Of a stretch of DNA of 64,000 nt, positions 50,487 to 60,447 are shown piece by piece. Under the pieces are notes generated by a model. The model had not been told where the DNA came from. It worked only from the letters and a program-made list of their open reading frames with translations, and did not search any database. The stretch is from positions 1-64,000 of the forward strand of contig CP025321.1 of the NCBI GenBank assembly GCA_004014935.1, written 5' to 3'. The stretch is from Saccharomycopsis malanga. Its lineage: Eukaryota > Ascomycota > Saccharomycetes > Ascoideales > Saccharomycopsidaceae. The position numbers and the translations under genes were made by a program. Numbering within the stretch: position 1 is the stretch's first letter; every line of letters begins with the position of its first letter.

Positions 50487-51077
50487 ACAGGCACTACTAT
50501 CAAGGTGACTGGATGACAAACAAGTTATCCAAATTACCGTCTAGTAACAACTATCAGCCAGTTTTTGGTAAAGCTTCAACAGTTTACCCAGGTTTCAAAA
50601 TCACACCCATTAAAGAGTTGTAAGATAATCCTTGTATTAATTTATGCGCCGGGCCGTATGAATACAACCGTTTGTTAGTACGTGCAGGTGCTGACACACT
50701 CTACTGTTCTGATTGGCCGTCCCCACGCTAATCTGATGTCCGATCGGGGAAGCATTTTGGATGACAGTCATGAAATACGGAGTGAAGATCATATTTGACG
50801 AAATGGGGAGGTAATATTCTTGGCTATACAATATACTCTGACATATTTACAATTTTCTGACTAAAAAATTAAAAGTAGCAATACAAAAAGTGAACGTTTG
50901 TAAGATGGTATCTCTAAATAAAGAAATCTGGATATTGAAAAATAGGAACTAAAGTATTTTGTAATGAAATGAGTAATTCATATATACACTATAACATACT
51001 ACAGGAGTACAGTGCAAACCAGGAACATTAACGGAGCATTTGTTAGTTAGAATCATATATAACACGTCTCAATTATC
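50487..51077. other. Intergenic region 3' of IDP2
   Basis: 0.6 kb of AT-rich DNA between the repeat copy and the IDP2 stop. A 64-codon minus frame near 50637 has no family features. Confidence 0.35.
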
Positions 51078-52365
51078 TTAAAAGCCCAATTCCTTGGTCA
51101 ATCTCTTGGCAACAGCTTGGATAAACTCCTCGGTAGTCACGTAAGAAGATCTGGCGGTTTCACCTCTGGTCAATGCCAAGTCCTTGGTCATGATACCATC
51201 CTTGGAAACAGTTTCCAAGGTAGCTTTTTCCAAGGTTTCACCAAACTTGACGACTTCAGGAGTACCGTCAATCTTACCTCTTTGAATAAGACCTCTACTC
51301 CAAGCGAAAATGGAGGCAATAGAGTTGGTGGAGGTTTCCTCGCCGAGTTGGTGTCTTCTGAAATGTCTAGTGACAGTACCATGAGCAGCCTCGGCTTCAA
51401 AAGCCTTTCCGTCTGGAGTCATCAAGACAGAGGTCATCAAACCCAAAGAGCCAAAGCCCTGCGCAACAATGTCAGATTGCACATCACCATCATAGTTCTT
51501 CATAGCTATTATGTAACCACCCTTGGATTTGATCATTTGGGCAACCATGTCATCAATCAAACGATGCTCGTACCAGATTCCGGCTTTTTCAAAAGCCTCC
51601 TTGTACTTTGTTTCATACAAGCTTTCGAAAATATCCTTGAAACGGCCGTCGTACTTTTTCAAGATGGTGTTCTTTGTAGAAGAGAACAAATTCAACTTTC
51701 TGTCCAAAGCCAACTTGAAGGATGACTCGGCAAAGTCGGTAATAGACTCGTCAGTGTTGTACATGGCCAAGGCAACACCAGCACCCTTGTAGGTGTAGAC
51801 TGGGATTTCCTGTGGTGCAGAACCGTCCTTTGGAGTGTAAACCAACTTCAAATCACCAGCGCCTGGAATGACAACGTCTGTGGCCTTGTATTGATCTCCA
51901 AAGGCATGTCTACCAATGATAATAGGTTTTTCCCAGCTTGGAACAATTCTTGGAATGTTCTCAATGACAATTGGCTCTCTGAAAACAGTACCACCCAAGA
52001 TGTTTCTGATAGTACCGTTTGGAGACAACCACATCTTCTTCAAATTGAACTCCTTGACTCTGGCCTCGTCTGGGGTAATGGTGGCACACTTGACACCAAC
52101 ACCATACTTCAAAATAGCCTCGGCAGAATCAACAGTCACTTTGTCGTCGGTCTGGTCTCTGTATTCAATACCCAAATCGTAGTATTTCAAGTCAACGTCC
52201 AAGAATGGAAGAATCAACAAGTCCTTGATCAACTTCCAAATGATTCCTATTCGATTAGTATACAAAATCACATATAGAAAGACACATAAAACACTACTTA
52301 CTGGTCATTTCATCACCGTCCAAGTCGACGATTGGGTTCTTAACCTTGATCTTTTGTGGGGCCAT
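51078..52365 (-). CDS. IDP2: NADP-dependent isocitrate dehydrogenase, cytosolic (spliced)
   Basis: Spliced: exon 1 is 52365-52302 (21 codons + 1 base) and exon 2 is 52246-51078, 410 residues against 412 for S. cerevisiae Idp2. Splicing joins [21 protein letters not shown] to [11 protein letters not shown]. Conserved regions include [45 protein letters not shown], the metal-site Asp words [14 protein letters not shown] and [10 protein letters not shown], and [14 protein letters not shown]. No mitochondrial presequence and no PTS1 (it ends KELGF) point to the cytosolic isozyme. It oxidises isocitrate to 2-oxoglutarate, making NADPH. Confidence 0.96.
52247..52301 (-). other. Intron of IDP2 (55 nt)
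   Basis: Donor GTAAGT, branch TACTAAT and acceptor TAG, with 7 nt between branch motif and splice site. It interrupts an Arg codon (phase 1) in the highly conserved DGDEMTRIIW word, so its limits are certain. Confidence 0.95.
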
Positions 52366-52759
52366 GTTGAAAAATTAGTAATACAACTTTCTAAATGATG
52401 ATTTTACCAAAACTGCAAAGTGTCGGATTCGGACAGTGAAAAGAAAAATATCAATAATACAAGAATTGCAGAATTGTTACCGTTATATAAGAATTGGCAC
52501 TCTCAAAACAACAGCAAAAGTCAACCGATAATAGTAACAATACTCGCTCACACTCGCTTTCTTGTCTTATATATGCCCACCATAGTGCGGCCAGGGTAAA
52601 ACAGTCATTTGCTGCCGAGTGCTGCATGAAGGAACGCGGGTTGGTGCTGTATGCTGCGGGAGAATGCAAACAGATGCACGAGTTTACCTACAGAATAAAT
52701 AAATTAATGCGAGAATCAACAACGTATATGCATAAGTGTACATTTTCATGCGTTACGGC
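52366..52759. other. IDP2 upstream region / DPH5 3' side
   Basis: 0.4 kb holding the IDP2 promoter. A 109-codon plus frame at 52494-52823 overlaps the 3' end of DPH5 and has no recognisable content. No other feature. Confidence 0.35.
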
Positions 52760-53623
52760 TCAAGCGCTCGGAGCCGAAGCAGCACGGAACTGGTCGCGCA
52801 ACTCCTGTTCGGTACCGTTGTAGAACTCGGCCATGTACTGAATTTCCAAATCATGGGGAGCAGTGCCCACAATCACGAGCGAGTGTAAAGGCTCACCAGC
52901 ATCATAATTGGCAAGTTGTTTCAAAGTGGCAACCTTGAAGCTTTGGGTTGGAGCCCCGAGCCGACTGACAGCCACGCATACGCTGTTTTCATTATATGCG
53001 CCTTCCTGTCTGGTTTCCTCCACCTCAATCAACTGTTGTGCAGCTGTGCTGATGCTCATGTAACGTGGAGGCTCATAAATGTTGTTCCCACGCATGAGGT
53101 TTTCAATGGTTTGTTCTTTCACCTTAATATCAAGTAAAACAAGTGTGTGCAAGCCAATCTTACGGTTTTCTTTGATCTTGTCATAGAAGGAGTCTGGCTT
53201 CCAGTTGTCAGTGAAAAAAACAAGTGACACAGTTTGGCCATAGTTGTACAATTGCAACCCACAGGCCCCTACTGCGTTCATGACAGAAGCGTTGTGAATA
53301 CTCTCAACTTTAATTCCAAGCTCACGAGCCCGGATAACCAAATCGGTATGGGTCGTAGCACCAAATACATCTCCCACCACTAAAAAGGCAATGTCTTCCG
53401 TCTGCCCGTTGGCAAGAATGTCATCAGAACCGCTTTCAACAAGCTCACGGTCTGCTAATATAATCTCTTTTCCGTAGAAAGCCTCCAAGTCTTCTTTTGA
53501 GGCGCTCATCAAGATTGAAGTGTAATGTTCCAAGTAAACTCTCTTACATTGTTTCACCACTTCAAGCCCTCTTACTGTTATGTCCTTAACCGAGGACAAC
53601 CCCAAACCAATTAAATAAAACAT
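52760..53623 (-). CDS. DPH5: Diphthine methyl ester synthase
   Basis: 287 codons from ATG, against 300 in S. cerevisiae. The tetrapyrrole-methylase fold is clear: [21 protein letters not shown] start, [34 protein letters not shown] (SAM-binding region), [22 protein letters not shown], the [12 protein letters not shown] word and [14 protein letters not shown]. It methylates the modified histidine precursor on elongation factor 2 in diphthamide synthesis. Confidence 0.97.
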   Translation of the reverse strand: MFYLIGLGLSSVKDITVRGLEVVKQCKRVYLEHYTSILMSASKEDLEAFYGKEIILADRELVESGSDDILANGQTEDIAFLVVGDVFGATTHTDLVIRARELGIKVESIHNASVMNAVGACGLQLYNYGQTVSLVFFTDNWKPDSFYDKIKENRKIGLHTLVLLDIKVKEQTIENLMRGNNIYEPPRYMSISTAAQQLIEVEETRQEGAYNENSVCVAVSRLGAPTQSFKVATLKQLANYDAGEPLHSLVIVGTAPHDLEIQYMAEFYNGTEQELRDQFRAASAPSA

Positions 53624-54383
53624 TGCGCCAATAAATCAAAAGCTAAAACTATAGGATGTTTTCTCTTAGCCTGAGAAATAACTAGATGCCATCGCATACA
53701 TAAAGAGTATTATTTTATTTTTCAGGCATCGGCAAAAAAAAAAAAAAATTTAATGCATCAACGTGAATAAAGCGTCACAGTGCATAATGTTGCATGTGCT
53801 ATGCTTATACTCAGTATTCAAACCATGGTGAGCTTTTGATAACAAATTTACCACAGGTAAATGGTGTCACCAGTTGATAATCTGATACGCAGATTGCAAG
53901 TTTATTATGCTTTTTTGTTGGTGAAGAATTTGTTCACGAAATGTTATTGTGTTTGTATCCAGCTTTATATATTCCATTCTTTTAAATATAACCTTTTCAA
54001 TGGTGCTATCCAATCCAGGCATACTACTCTGGAAATTACAAGTTTTTTTTTTACTGAGTTAATGATGATACAGATTTAAAAACAAACCACAAGAAACTAA
54101 AAAGCAAAATTGAAATAACGTGAACAGACAATTTGAAAATAGCTGTATTAACCATCACTAGGTAGTACAACAACAGAAACAAATTGTAATGATCTAAATG
54201 CAACTGTAAAGAAGACTAGCTTTCTAACGTCTTGTGCCTGTTTGCCTTTCATATGCACATTTGCACGAATAGAATATATCAAAAAGTTGTTGGGTGAGAC
54301 TGGTTGAAATACAAAATTAGCAATCAAAACCAAGATTTTTTACTTACCTGGCGATTCATACAATAATTCAAGAACCATCTTTT
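53624..54383. other. Intergenic region 3' of the RING gene
   Basis: 0.76 kb with the DPH5 promoter and an A14-type run near 53735. The rest is AT-rich. Small frames (72 and 61 codons) have no family features. Confidence 0.35.
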
Positions 54384-54645
54384 ATACCGAGCCCAGTATA
54401 TATCAGTTTCGTATATACACACTATGTCTAAAGGGACTTGGTAAGACCCAATCATGTCCCATTGATCAGAATCTTCTCACCCAATTGGTTGAAAGTAAGC
54501 ATTTTTTGGTGTAGGTTGTGTTTCAGACAGTTGCACTTGCCTGTAAAATCAGGTACAGCATCGTAAAAGTCGTCTTTAATCGGCCTCAAACCATTGAGCC
54601 TGTCAAATATTTTTCATCTCTTTTTCAAAATCTCTGTCCAATGGC
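54384..54645 (-). mobile_element. SINE-like repeat, copy C (degraded head)
   Basis: On the minus strand the body is well kept: CAAGTGCAACTGTCTGAAAC, ACCAATTGGGTGA, GGGACATGATTGGGTCTTAC, GTCCCTTTAGACATA, GTATATACGAAACTGATATA and CTGGGCTCGG. The head is recognisable (GACAGGCTCAATGGTTTGAG) but both pol III boxes are badly eroded. It ends 2-3 bases from the stop codon of the adjacent RING gene. Confidence 0.6.
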
Positions 54646-54647
54646 TT

Positions 54648-56984
54648 TCATATTATCTCCAAAGAAATAAGTAAAAGATGAATAACACAGAAAATTAAAA
54701 ACAGTATCCTGACAAAACCGCTCGTCATAAAGATAATTAGCATACAACTGCAAACAGTGTCAAATCGAATATGAAGTTTGGATGCGTTGGTAGGTGATAA
54801 ATACGGTGCGACACCCGAAGTTCTATCAGCCGAGGGTAAACCACATGTAAAAATCACGTCATTGAATACCATCAGTTCGAAGACTTTATTGATGATCTCT
54901 TGTAGTCTATCTTTAACATTCAGTTTATCAGATATTCTACTTATTTCAGTGCCCAAAATTTTAGCAACGACGATGCTTATATCTGCCAAGTCGCAGATTG
55001 TTAAAATTAGCTGTATTATAAAGACTTCAAAACTGTACGTGGTAGAATTTCTTCTGATGTTGGCCGCCTCATTAATGAGTTTGCTTTTAAACCTTTCTAC
55101 GCGGTTAAGCTTGTTCTGTTCTTTGACTTTTTCAACGGAAACTTTCGGGTTTATCGGAAGTTTTGCAAAGAGTTGTCGCAGGTTATATTCCAATTTGGCA
55201 GCCTCATTGAGGAAAAGTATTGGATTATGAAGTACGAGACGATCCCAGAAAAAAACAAAATTACTTTCTTCCTCAGTAGCCGTCAACTGTATCCATTTAT
55301 TGAACAACGAATAATATGATTTGTAATAATTTTTGAAATACTTGTCATACAAAAAAGGAAACTTCATTTGAAAAGACAATTCAGTGGCAGTTTTCACAAT
55401 ATAATCTCTGGAATTTCCAACCACATAATCACTGATAAATCGACCAAAGGTGGATGAAGCTGAATGATCAAAGCCGCTGAAAGTACTGCCATGCAGCTGT
55501 TCTGGGGCATCTTCTCTATTATGTGAAGTAACAAGATATGCTTGGCCATAATGTGGTGCCTCTGAAAGGTTTGTAATGCTATTATAACCGTAAAGTCGAA
55601 TTACATCTTTGAAAAGATAATCTCCCAAAAAAAATTCGGGCAGTTGTATTGTCATTGAAATAAAGCGTTTTCTCCGATCAACAATAGGTACTCTACAAAA
55701 GTATAGCTGCAAGTACGCCATACAGTCAGCTGCTAACCCTTGGCCTAAACAAAGATAATCCAAATTGCTATTAAGAAGACAGATTTGCTCTTTCGGTGAC
55801 GGTATGAGCAAATGGGTTTCAAAAAATTTCTTGACTGAATCTCGCGTGAATATCAATAGGATCCCCAAAAATTCCAAAGTCAACACATTTAAGGGCCCGT
55901 TTATTTGACGTGCCAGTTTTACAAACAAACGCAAGAATCGAAACATGCCAGGACCTTTGCAAAGCAATTTAAGTTTCCAATATTTTGTCATGAATATATC
56001 TTGGTACATAAACCACTTTGGAAACCTTGAAAATATTGAGAACGAGGTATTGCATAAGGGACATCGAGGCTTGACCTTGAGCCATGTCAAAAAGCAGTCT
56101 TCACAAAATGTATGTCCACATTTGAATGTCTTCGCCGCAGCTGACGACTGGAGCTCATCGGAGAGACATATTGGACAATAGAAGTCCTCTAGCTGCTTCT
56201 TGTCTATTTCGGTAAAATAAACAAAACGCCCATTGATTTCCTGCTCAACAATAACGCTGATCATTATTTCAATCAAGTTATTGTACTCCACGTAACATTT
56301 TATTTCAAAACCTTTTTTAATCACATTTTCTCTCAATATATACTTGTACGATATGCCGCAATATGTGTAGACCACAGTAATCACTAGCTCATCAAAAGAC
56401 TTCATGGAAGTATCAATAAACACATTGAAAGACTGGATAACAAAATGCATTCCCACCTTGAGAGAGCAATACTGATAAAAAGAATTCAAATACTTAAGTA
56501 GCTCGCTTTGAGCGATTGAAAATGTAGTATGAGGACTATAGTAGTTTAGCGAAAGCACTCCGAGATCTTCGCTTGGAATATCGGCATTTCGCAGAGCCTC
56601 ATAATCTCGAAGACTCTCAACTATGGACAATTCTTGAATCTGATACTTGTCAACGTTGCACTCAACAAGCCTTTTTGCTGATCGAAGTTTTTCGAAATTT
56701 TTATTTTTATTGAACTGTTTAAGAGCTTTGATCTCTTCTTTGGCAGTATAAAGCTCCAAATGTTTATAAGCCTGAGAGTTCATATACTTCCCCAATACCG
56801 GCTGATGCAAACCTAGAGCTTCAAATATGGGTAAAGTATTTAAAAAGCTATTTGCGGACGATCCATGAGTGTTAAGGAACTTTTTTTCCTCTCCAGTGAA
56901 CTCCTTAAGTTTCATGAATGACAACGAATCTGTATAGCCTTCAAGATTACGCCTGTATTTGTAGACTGTTACATTGCAGACCAT
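54648..56984 (-). CDS. Large RING-finger protein of unknown function
   Basis: 778 codons from ATG. A C3HC4 RING lies at about residues 270-310: CPICLSDEL, then FKCGHTFCEDCFLTWL and RCPLCN, with all eight metal ligands in place. The N-terminal ~260 residues have alpha/beta character (SMKSFDELVITVVYTYCG) and precede the RING without a known domain. The C-terminal ~450 residues are Leu/Phe-rich, with a basic helical stretch (KEQNKLNRVERFKSKLINEAANIRR in part), and the last ~30 residues are strongly hydrophobic (LIIFMTSGFVRILFLIFCVIHLLLI), which could be a tail anchor. An E3 ubiquitin-ligase role is inferred from the RING alone. I do not recognise an orthologue. Confidence 0.8.
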   Translation of the reverse strand: MVCNVTVYKYRRNLEGYTDSLSFMKLKEFTGEEKKFLNTHGSSANSFLNTLPIFEALGLHQPVLGKYMNSQAYKHLELYTAKEEIKALKQFNKNKNFEKLRSAKRLVECNVDKYQIQELSIVESLRDYEALRNADIPSEDLGVLSLNYYSPHTTFSIAQSELLKYLNSFYQYCSLKVGMHFVIQSFNVFIDTSMKSFDELVITVVYTYCGISYKYILRENVIKKGFEIKCYVEYNNLIEIMISVIVEQEINGRFVYFTEIDKKQLEDFYCPICLSDELQSSAAAKTFKCGHTFCEDCFLTWLKVKPRCPLCNTSFSIFSRFPKWFMYQDIFMTKYWKLKLLCKGPGMFRFLRLFVKLARQINGPLNVLTLEFLGILLIFTRDSVKKFFETHLLIPSPKEQICLLNSNLDYLCLGQGLAADCMAYLQLYFCRVPIVDRRKRFISMTIQLPEFFLGDYLFKDVIRLYGYNSITNLSEAPHYGQAYLVTSHNREDAPEQLHGSTFSGFDHSASSTFGRFISDYVVGNSRDYIVKTATELSFQMKFPFLYDKYFKNYYKSYYSLFNKWIQLTATEEESNFVFFWDRLVLHNPILFLNEAAKLEYNLRQLFAKLPINPKVSVEKVKEQNKLNRVERFKSKLINEAANIRRNSTTYSFEVFIIQLILTICDLADISIVVAKILGTEISRISDKLNVKDRLQEIINKVFELMVFNDVIFTCGLPSADRTSGVAPYLSPTNASKLHIRFDTVCSCMLIIFMTSGFVRILFLIFCVIHLLLISLEII

Positions 56985-57419
56985 TTTTGTTACAATTTAC
57001 CACTCAATCTTTGTTCAAAAAGAAAAAGAAAGCAAAATGTTGCGCCGTAAATACTTTTATAGGCGCAACATAAGGATAGAAGTTTGACAGAAGTTTGTCT
57101 TTTAGTTCCATCTCCATGTTAATAGGTTATAACACAGGGCACTTAACCACTATTGATGATGCTTTCCTACAATCACAGTAGATTCAATTTGAAAGATGGT
57201 TAATGTTATGACGACGGTAAATCTCTTTTCCAATGATATGGCAGTAGTTCAAACTTGCCAGGATTAGAATGAAGATATGATAGAAAATGCATTAGAGTGT
57301 CTGTCAGTAACGAATCAATGTCAAACGAGATGGGCTCTACATTACAAGCTTTTCGTGACAATGAACATCACAATGTTGAACAACCAATCCAAATCTACCT
57401 ATACAAAAAAGGCACAAGG
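56985..57419. other. Upstream region of the RING gene
   Basis: 0.43 kb expected to hold the RING-gene promoter and the 3' UTR of the next gene. No motif recognised. Confidence 0.35.
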
Positions 57420-58403
57420 CTAAAGTAACAATAATTTACCTATAATATCCAGTGATGTGCCAATGTATTTTATAGACTGGCTGGCAAGCTCTGGAAGCTT
57501 CAACTCTGTAAAGCGATTGGGGCTATCCGATGCTGTGTCACTGGGCAGTAACATGGTATTTGTCACCCATTTTTTAAGTAAAGCGCTATGCTGCAGTAAA
57601 TCAATTTTTTCATTGTAGTGAATTGCAAATTTATGCCATACTGGAACAACTCCTAAGACAAGTTTTATTTGAGTGTCCAAAAAAGCTCTAAAAATTATTG
57701 GCGAATCGCCCTTTTGCATTTTATTCAGGAGCTTTTGAAGAAATTTGTATAGTTCCTTTGGATCCGGCTTGAGTGTAATAAACAACTTCAATGGTGTTGA
57801 GGCTTCCTGTTGTATATACACTTTGAATGGCTTTACAGCCATTAACCCAAGTTTAATTACTGCGTTGTCCACATCAGACTTGTTCTCGTCAATTTCGTCT
57901 AAAAGTCTAATGCTGACGTCATCCAACGTAATCTGAACTGATTTAAACACTTTGCCATTCAAATTGAACAAGTTGTATAAGTACGAATTGTTTAAGCGAC
58001 GATAGTCTACATCCACGTTGAGCGCTATAACAAAGTCTACTGCTTTCAAACCTCTGCTGACGCCAGCAAACTCTACATCTTCCACTGATGCTTGTATTGA
58101 TTCACTCATATAACCTTCTAAACGAGGTATGACAACCGCCATATTGACCACTAGAAATACTACAATCGACGGAATGAGCACCCATATTGAGTATTTGACT
58201 AGTTTGAAAACCAGCATCCCAGACTTGCTCTTTTTCTGTTGTAGACTTTCATCTACAAGAGCTGTTTGAGGGGAGATGGCGCTATAAGGCGGAGGTGAGA
58301 ACGAAGGAACATCCACATCGCTATAACTGTTCGAAACAAGGGGACTCGTCTCGTTCGCCTGTCTCTGACAAGGCTGCTTATGTTTTTGAGTGCAGGACTG
58401 CAT
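57420..58403 (-). CDS. Single-pass membrane protein with PPxY motif
   Basis: 327 codons. The open frame extends eight codons to a TTG, but the ATG at 58403 is chosen. The N-terminal ~60 residues are hydrophilic and contain SPPPYSA, a PPxY motif of the kind bound by Rsp5 WW domains. One long hydrophobic segment (about 65-92, VFKLVKYSIWVLIPSIVVFLVVNMAVVIP in part) would cross the membrane. The C-terminal ~230 residues look like a beta-rich extracytoplasmic domain (LNVDVDYRRLNNSYLYNLF, VQITLDDVSIRLLDE), reminiscent of LEA-type domains of vacuolar membrane proteins. It is not assigned to a family with confidence. Confidence 0.75.
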   Translation of the reverse strand: MQSCTQKHKQPCQRQANETSPLVSNSYSDVDVPSFSPPPYSAISPQTALVDESLQQKKSKSGMLVFKLVKYSIWVLIPSIVVFLVVNMAVVIPRLEGYMSESIQASVEDVEFAGVSRGLKAVDFVIALNVDVDYRRLNNSYLYNLFNLNGKVFKSVQITLDDVSIRLLDEIDENKSDVDNAVIKLGLMAVKPFKVYIQQEASTPLKLFITLKPDPKELYKFLQKLLNKMQKGDSPIIFRAFLDTQIKLVLGVVPVWHKFAIHYNEKIDLLQHSALLKKWVTNTMLLPSDTASDSPNRFTELKLPELASQSIKYIGTSLDIIGKLLLL

Positions 58404-58940
58404 CTGGTAGTCAACGAGTGATGACAAGTTAGGTTAGGTTGTATGATGCCTGCAACAGTTTTCAGATAACCATGCATCCTCAACCGTTGAAGTATTTCCG
58501 AGCATTACCGTCCTTTCAAAATGTCACTATACGGTACATGATAGGAACGTTCAAATACATATACAGACATGCACATGCAGATCACCTCATTTTTATACAG
58601 CATGATGCGTCAGTATGCATGCAAAAGTACCACTAGACATATATGTCAGAAATGAAATGTCTAATAGTATTAACGTCATTTTACCTAATTTAAACATCTG
58701 CTTGTTATATATATGAAAGACATTGACCATTCAAACTGTATTGGTAAAGCATAAAATACAAGATATTATACCGCCTATCTTCAACGGTAATAAACAGCAG
58801 TAGAAATAGTAAATATGACATTCTTATTCTTCATGAAAAAATGTTTCTAGCCTCAAGTTGAAATGTATTATCAAGTCATTTGAACACCTTCAGGCTTGAT
58901 TGACAAGACCCAGTATTTTATGGATGCTAGCGATAAACAA
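58404..58940. other. Intergenic region between PPxY gene and RMI1
   Basis: 0.54 kb. Short direct repeats GTTAGGTTAGGTT (58428-58440) and several GCATG words occur near 58565-58625. It serves as upstream DNA of the PPxY gene. No other feature. Confidence 0.35.
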
Positions 58941-59654
58941 TTATTGTTCCATCTCTTCATTTAGTTGGGCTTTTAAGCGCTCCATTACCACTCTGTTCAT
59001 GGTTAAAAGTGCCGGGTCTTCCGCCGCTGGTTGTCCACTTGCTCTGTTTCCACCTGCTAAAGCAGTTAATTCGTTTTTCAACAATAAAACATTGTGTATA
59101 ACTTTTGTTCCTGGCTGAACTACTACTTTTGCCCCTAGAAAGTCCCATGGCGTTACAGCTGTGTTCAAAAACTGAAGTTTTGAAAGTTCAATGCCATAAG
59201 CTAATGTGCCCTCGTAATCCATAAGCGTGAGCTTGCAGTAATTGGATGAGCTTGAATGAATGCCAGTAGCACTTTGAGACGCACCACCGGTTCCAGGATC
59301 ATCCATGTTCACGTCTCTAATCAACTGGTTTTTCCGGCTGGTATTCTTTTTATTTGATTGCACTTTACCAGAATTCTTAAGTTGATCAGATCGCAAATCA
59401 TTCGGATTTATCACGCCCAAAAGCTCATCAATCTGGTTTATTTTGGACTTGGTAACATTTTCAATATCTGTTATTTGCAATAATATAGGCTTAACAGTTA
59501 CTGAACTGCTGACAGTTGCTGATATATAATCTTTCAACTTTGATGTATTTGAAGTTGGTGGTAGATGAAGCTTCGTGTATAAAGCTTGAAGCTGGCTCGG
59601 ACTAAGCTTGAGCAAATCCTGATATATAAGATTATTAACTACTACGCCGCTCAT
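58941..59654 (-). CDS. RMI1: RecQ-mediated genome instability protein Rmi1
   Basis: 237 codons from the ATG at 59654, close to the 241 in S. cerevisiae. The frame stays open 36 more codons to a GTG, but that segment is basic, unlike the family, and contains the probable promoter. A helical N-terminal part (LIYQDLLKLSPSQLQALYTKL) leads into the OB fold (YCKLTLMDYEGTLAYGIELSKLQFL, WDFLGAKVVVQPGTKVIHNVLLL). The Sgs1-Top3-Rmi1 complex dissolves double Holliday junctions; Rmi1 stimulates Top3. Confidence 0.92.
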   Translation of the reverse strand: MSGVVVNNLIYQDLLKLSPSQLQALYTKLHLPPTSNTSKLKDYISATVSSSVTVKPILLQITDIENVTKSKINQIDELLGVINPNDLRSDQLKNSGKVQSNKKNTSRKNQLIRDVNMDDPGTGGASQSATGIHSSSSNYCKLTLMDYEGTLAYGIELSKLQFLNTAVTPWDFLGAKVVVQPGTKVIHNVLLLKNELTALAGGNRASGQPAAEDPALLTMNRVVMERLKAQLNEEMEQ

Positions 59655-60447
59655 TATAATTTGGTGATTTATTGGCTTGTCTTGATGCTTAGTGAAAACT
59701 TTTTTGTTTTGTTTCGATACGCGTAACCGCGTTTTCACGATCGATAGGCACTTTATATTCACGGTTGAAAATTAATGATAGTATCTTGATTCCCCACAAT
59801 GAATAATTTGTCTTTAAAAGGGCGAACACATTGGGCTCAAAAGTTAAGATTAGTTTCAAATTCTACTATTTTCATGTATTTGATCGCCAATTAATAAAAT
59901 GTGTTTATAATATATAAATGTCATTCGGTAGAAGGGCACCCAAGAGGTTGTGTGGTATTAGCTTTAGAGATGGATCATTGTAATGAAAGCCTAACAATAT
60001 CCATAATGTTGGCTTTTTCTTTTTTTTCTTCTTCCAAGCCTTGTCTTTTGTTTATGTCGTTATTTTACTCGAATATTGCTACTTTTTATAATTTTGGCAA
60101 TGCAATCTTAGTAAAAATGATCATTCAAACAGATAGTGTTCGCTTCTGCCAGTGATCAAGCAGTACTGTTGTTGATATATGTTCATTAAATAACTAAAGT
60201 ACATAAATGCGAGTTAGTGAAAAGGGGGCAGTAATTAGTTGGTAAATAAATCATTCAGATAATATTCGAAACATAAAGTTCAAGATACAAGAAGATATAT
60301 ATTCTTTGCTACATATAGTCTGTATAAAATGATTAAGAATAGCAGCTTACACGAATATCCTAATTAACAAAAAATCATATAAATATACAACCAAACAAAC
60401 TAGCATATAATTAAACATAAAAAGAGTTAGCAAACAAACAGCCCAGT
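59655..60447. other. RMI1 promoter and 3' region of membrane-protein gene
   Basis: 0.8 kb. The ACGCGT box at 59719-59724 is the only motif seen. An 84-codon plus frame at 59901-60155 has low-complexity Ser/Phe content and no family features. Confidence 0.35.
59719..59724. promoter_or_regulatory. MluI cell-cycle box before RMI1
   Basis: ACGCGT 65 bp upstream of the chosen RMI1 start, with a nearby CCGCG. MCB/MBF control at G1/S is typical of replication and repair genes, so the site is plausible. It also supports the shorter RMI1 start. Confidence 0.45.

Noticed and set aside
52494-52823. 109-codon plus-strand frame over the IDP2 promoter and DPH5 end
   Set aside because: It overlaps the conserved DPH5 coding region antisense and has no protein features.
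59655-59762. 36-codon upstream extension of RMI1
   Set aside because: It opens at GTG, is basic and unlike Rmi1, and contains the probable MluI-box promoter element.
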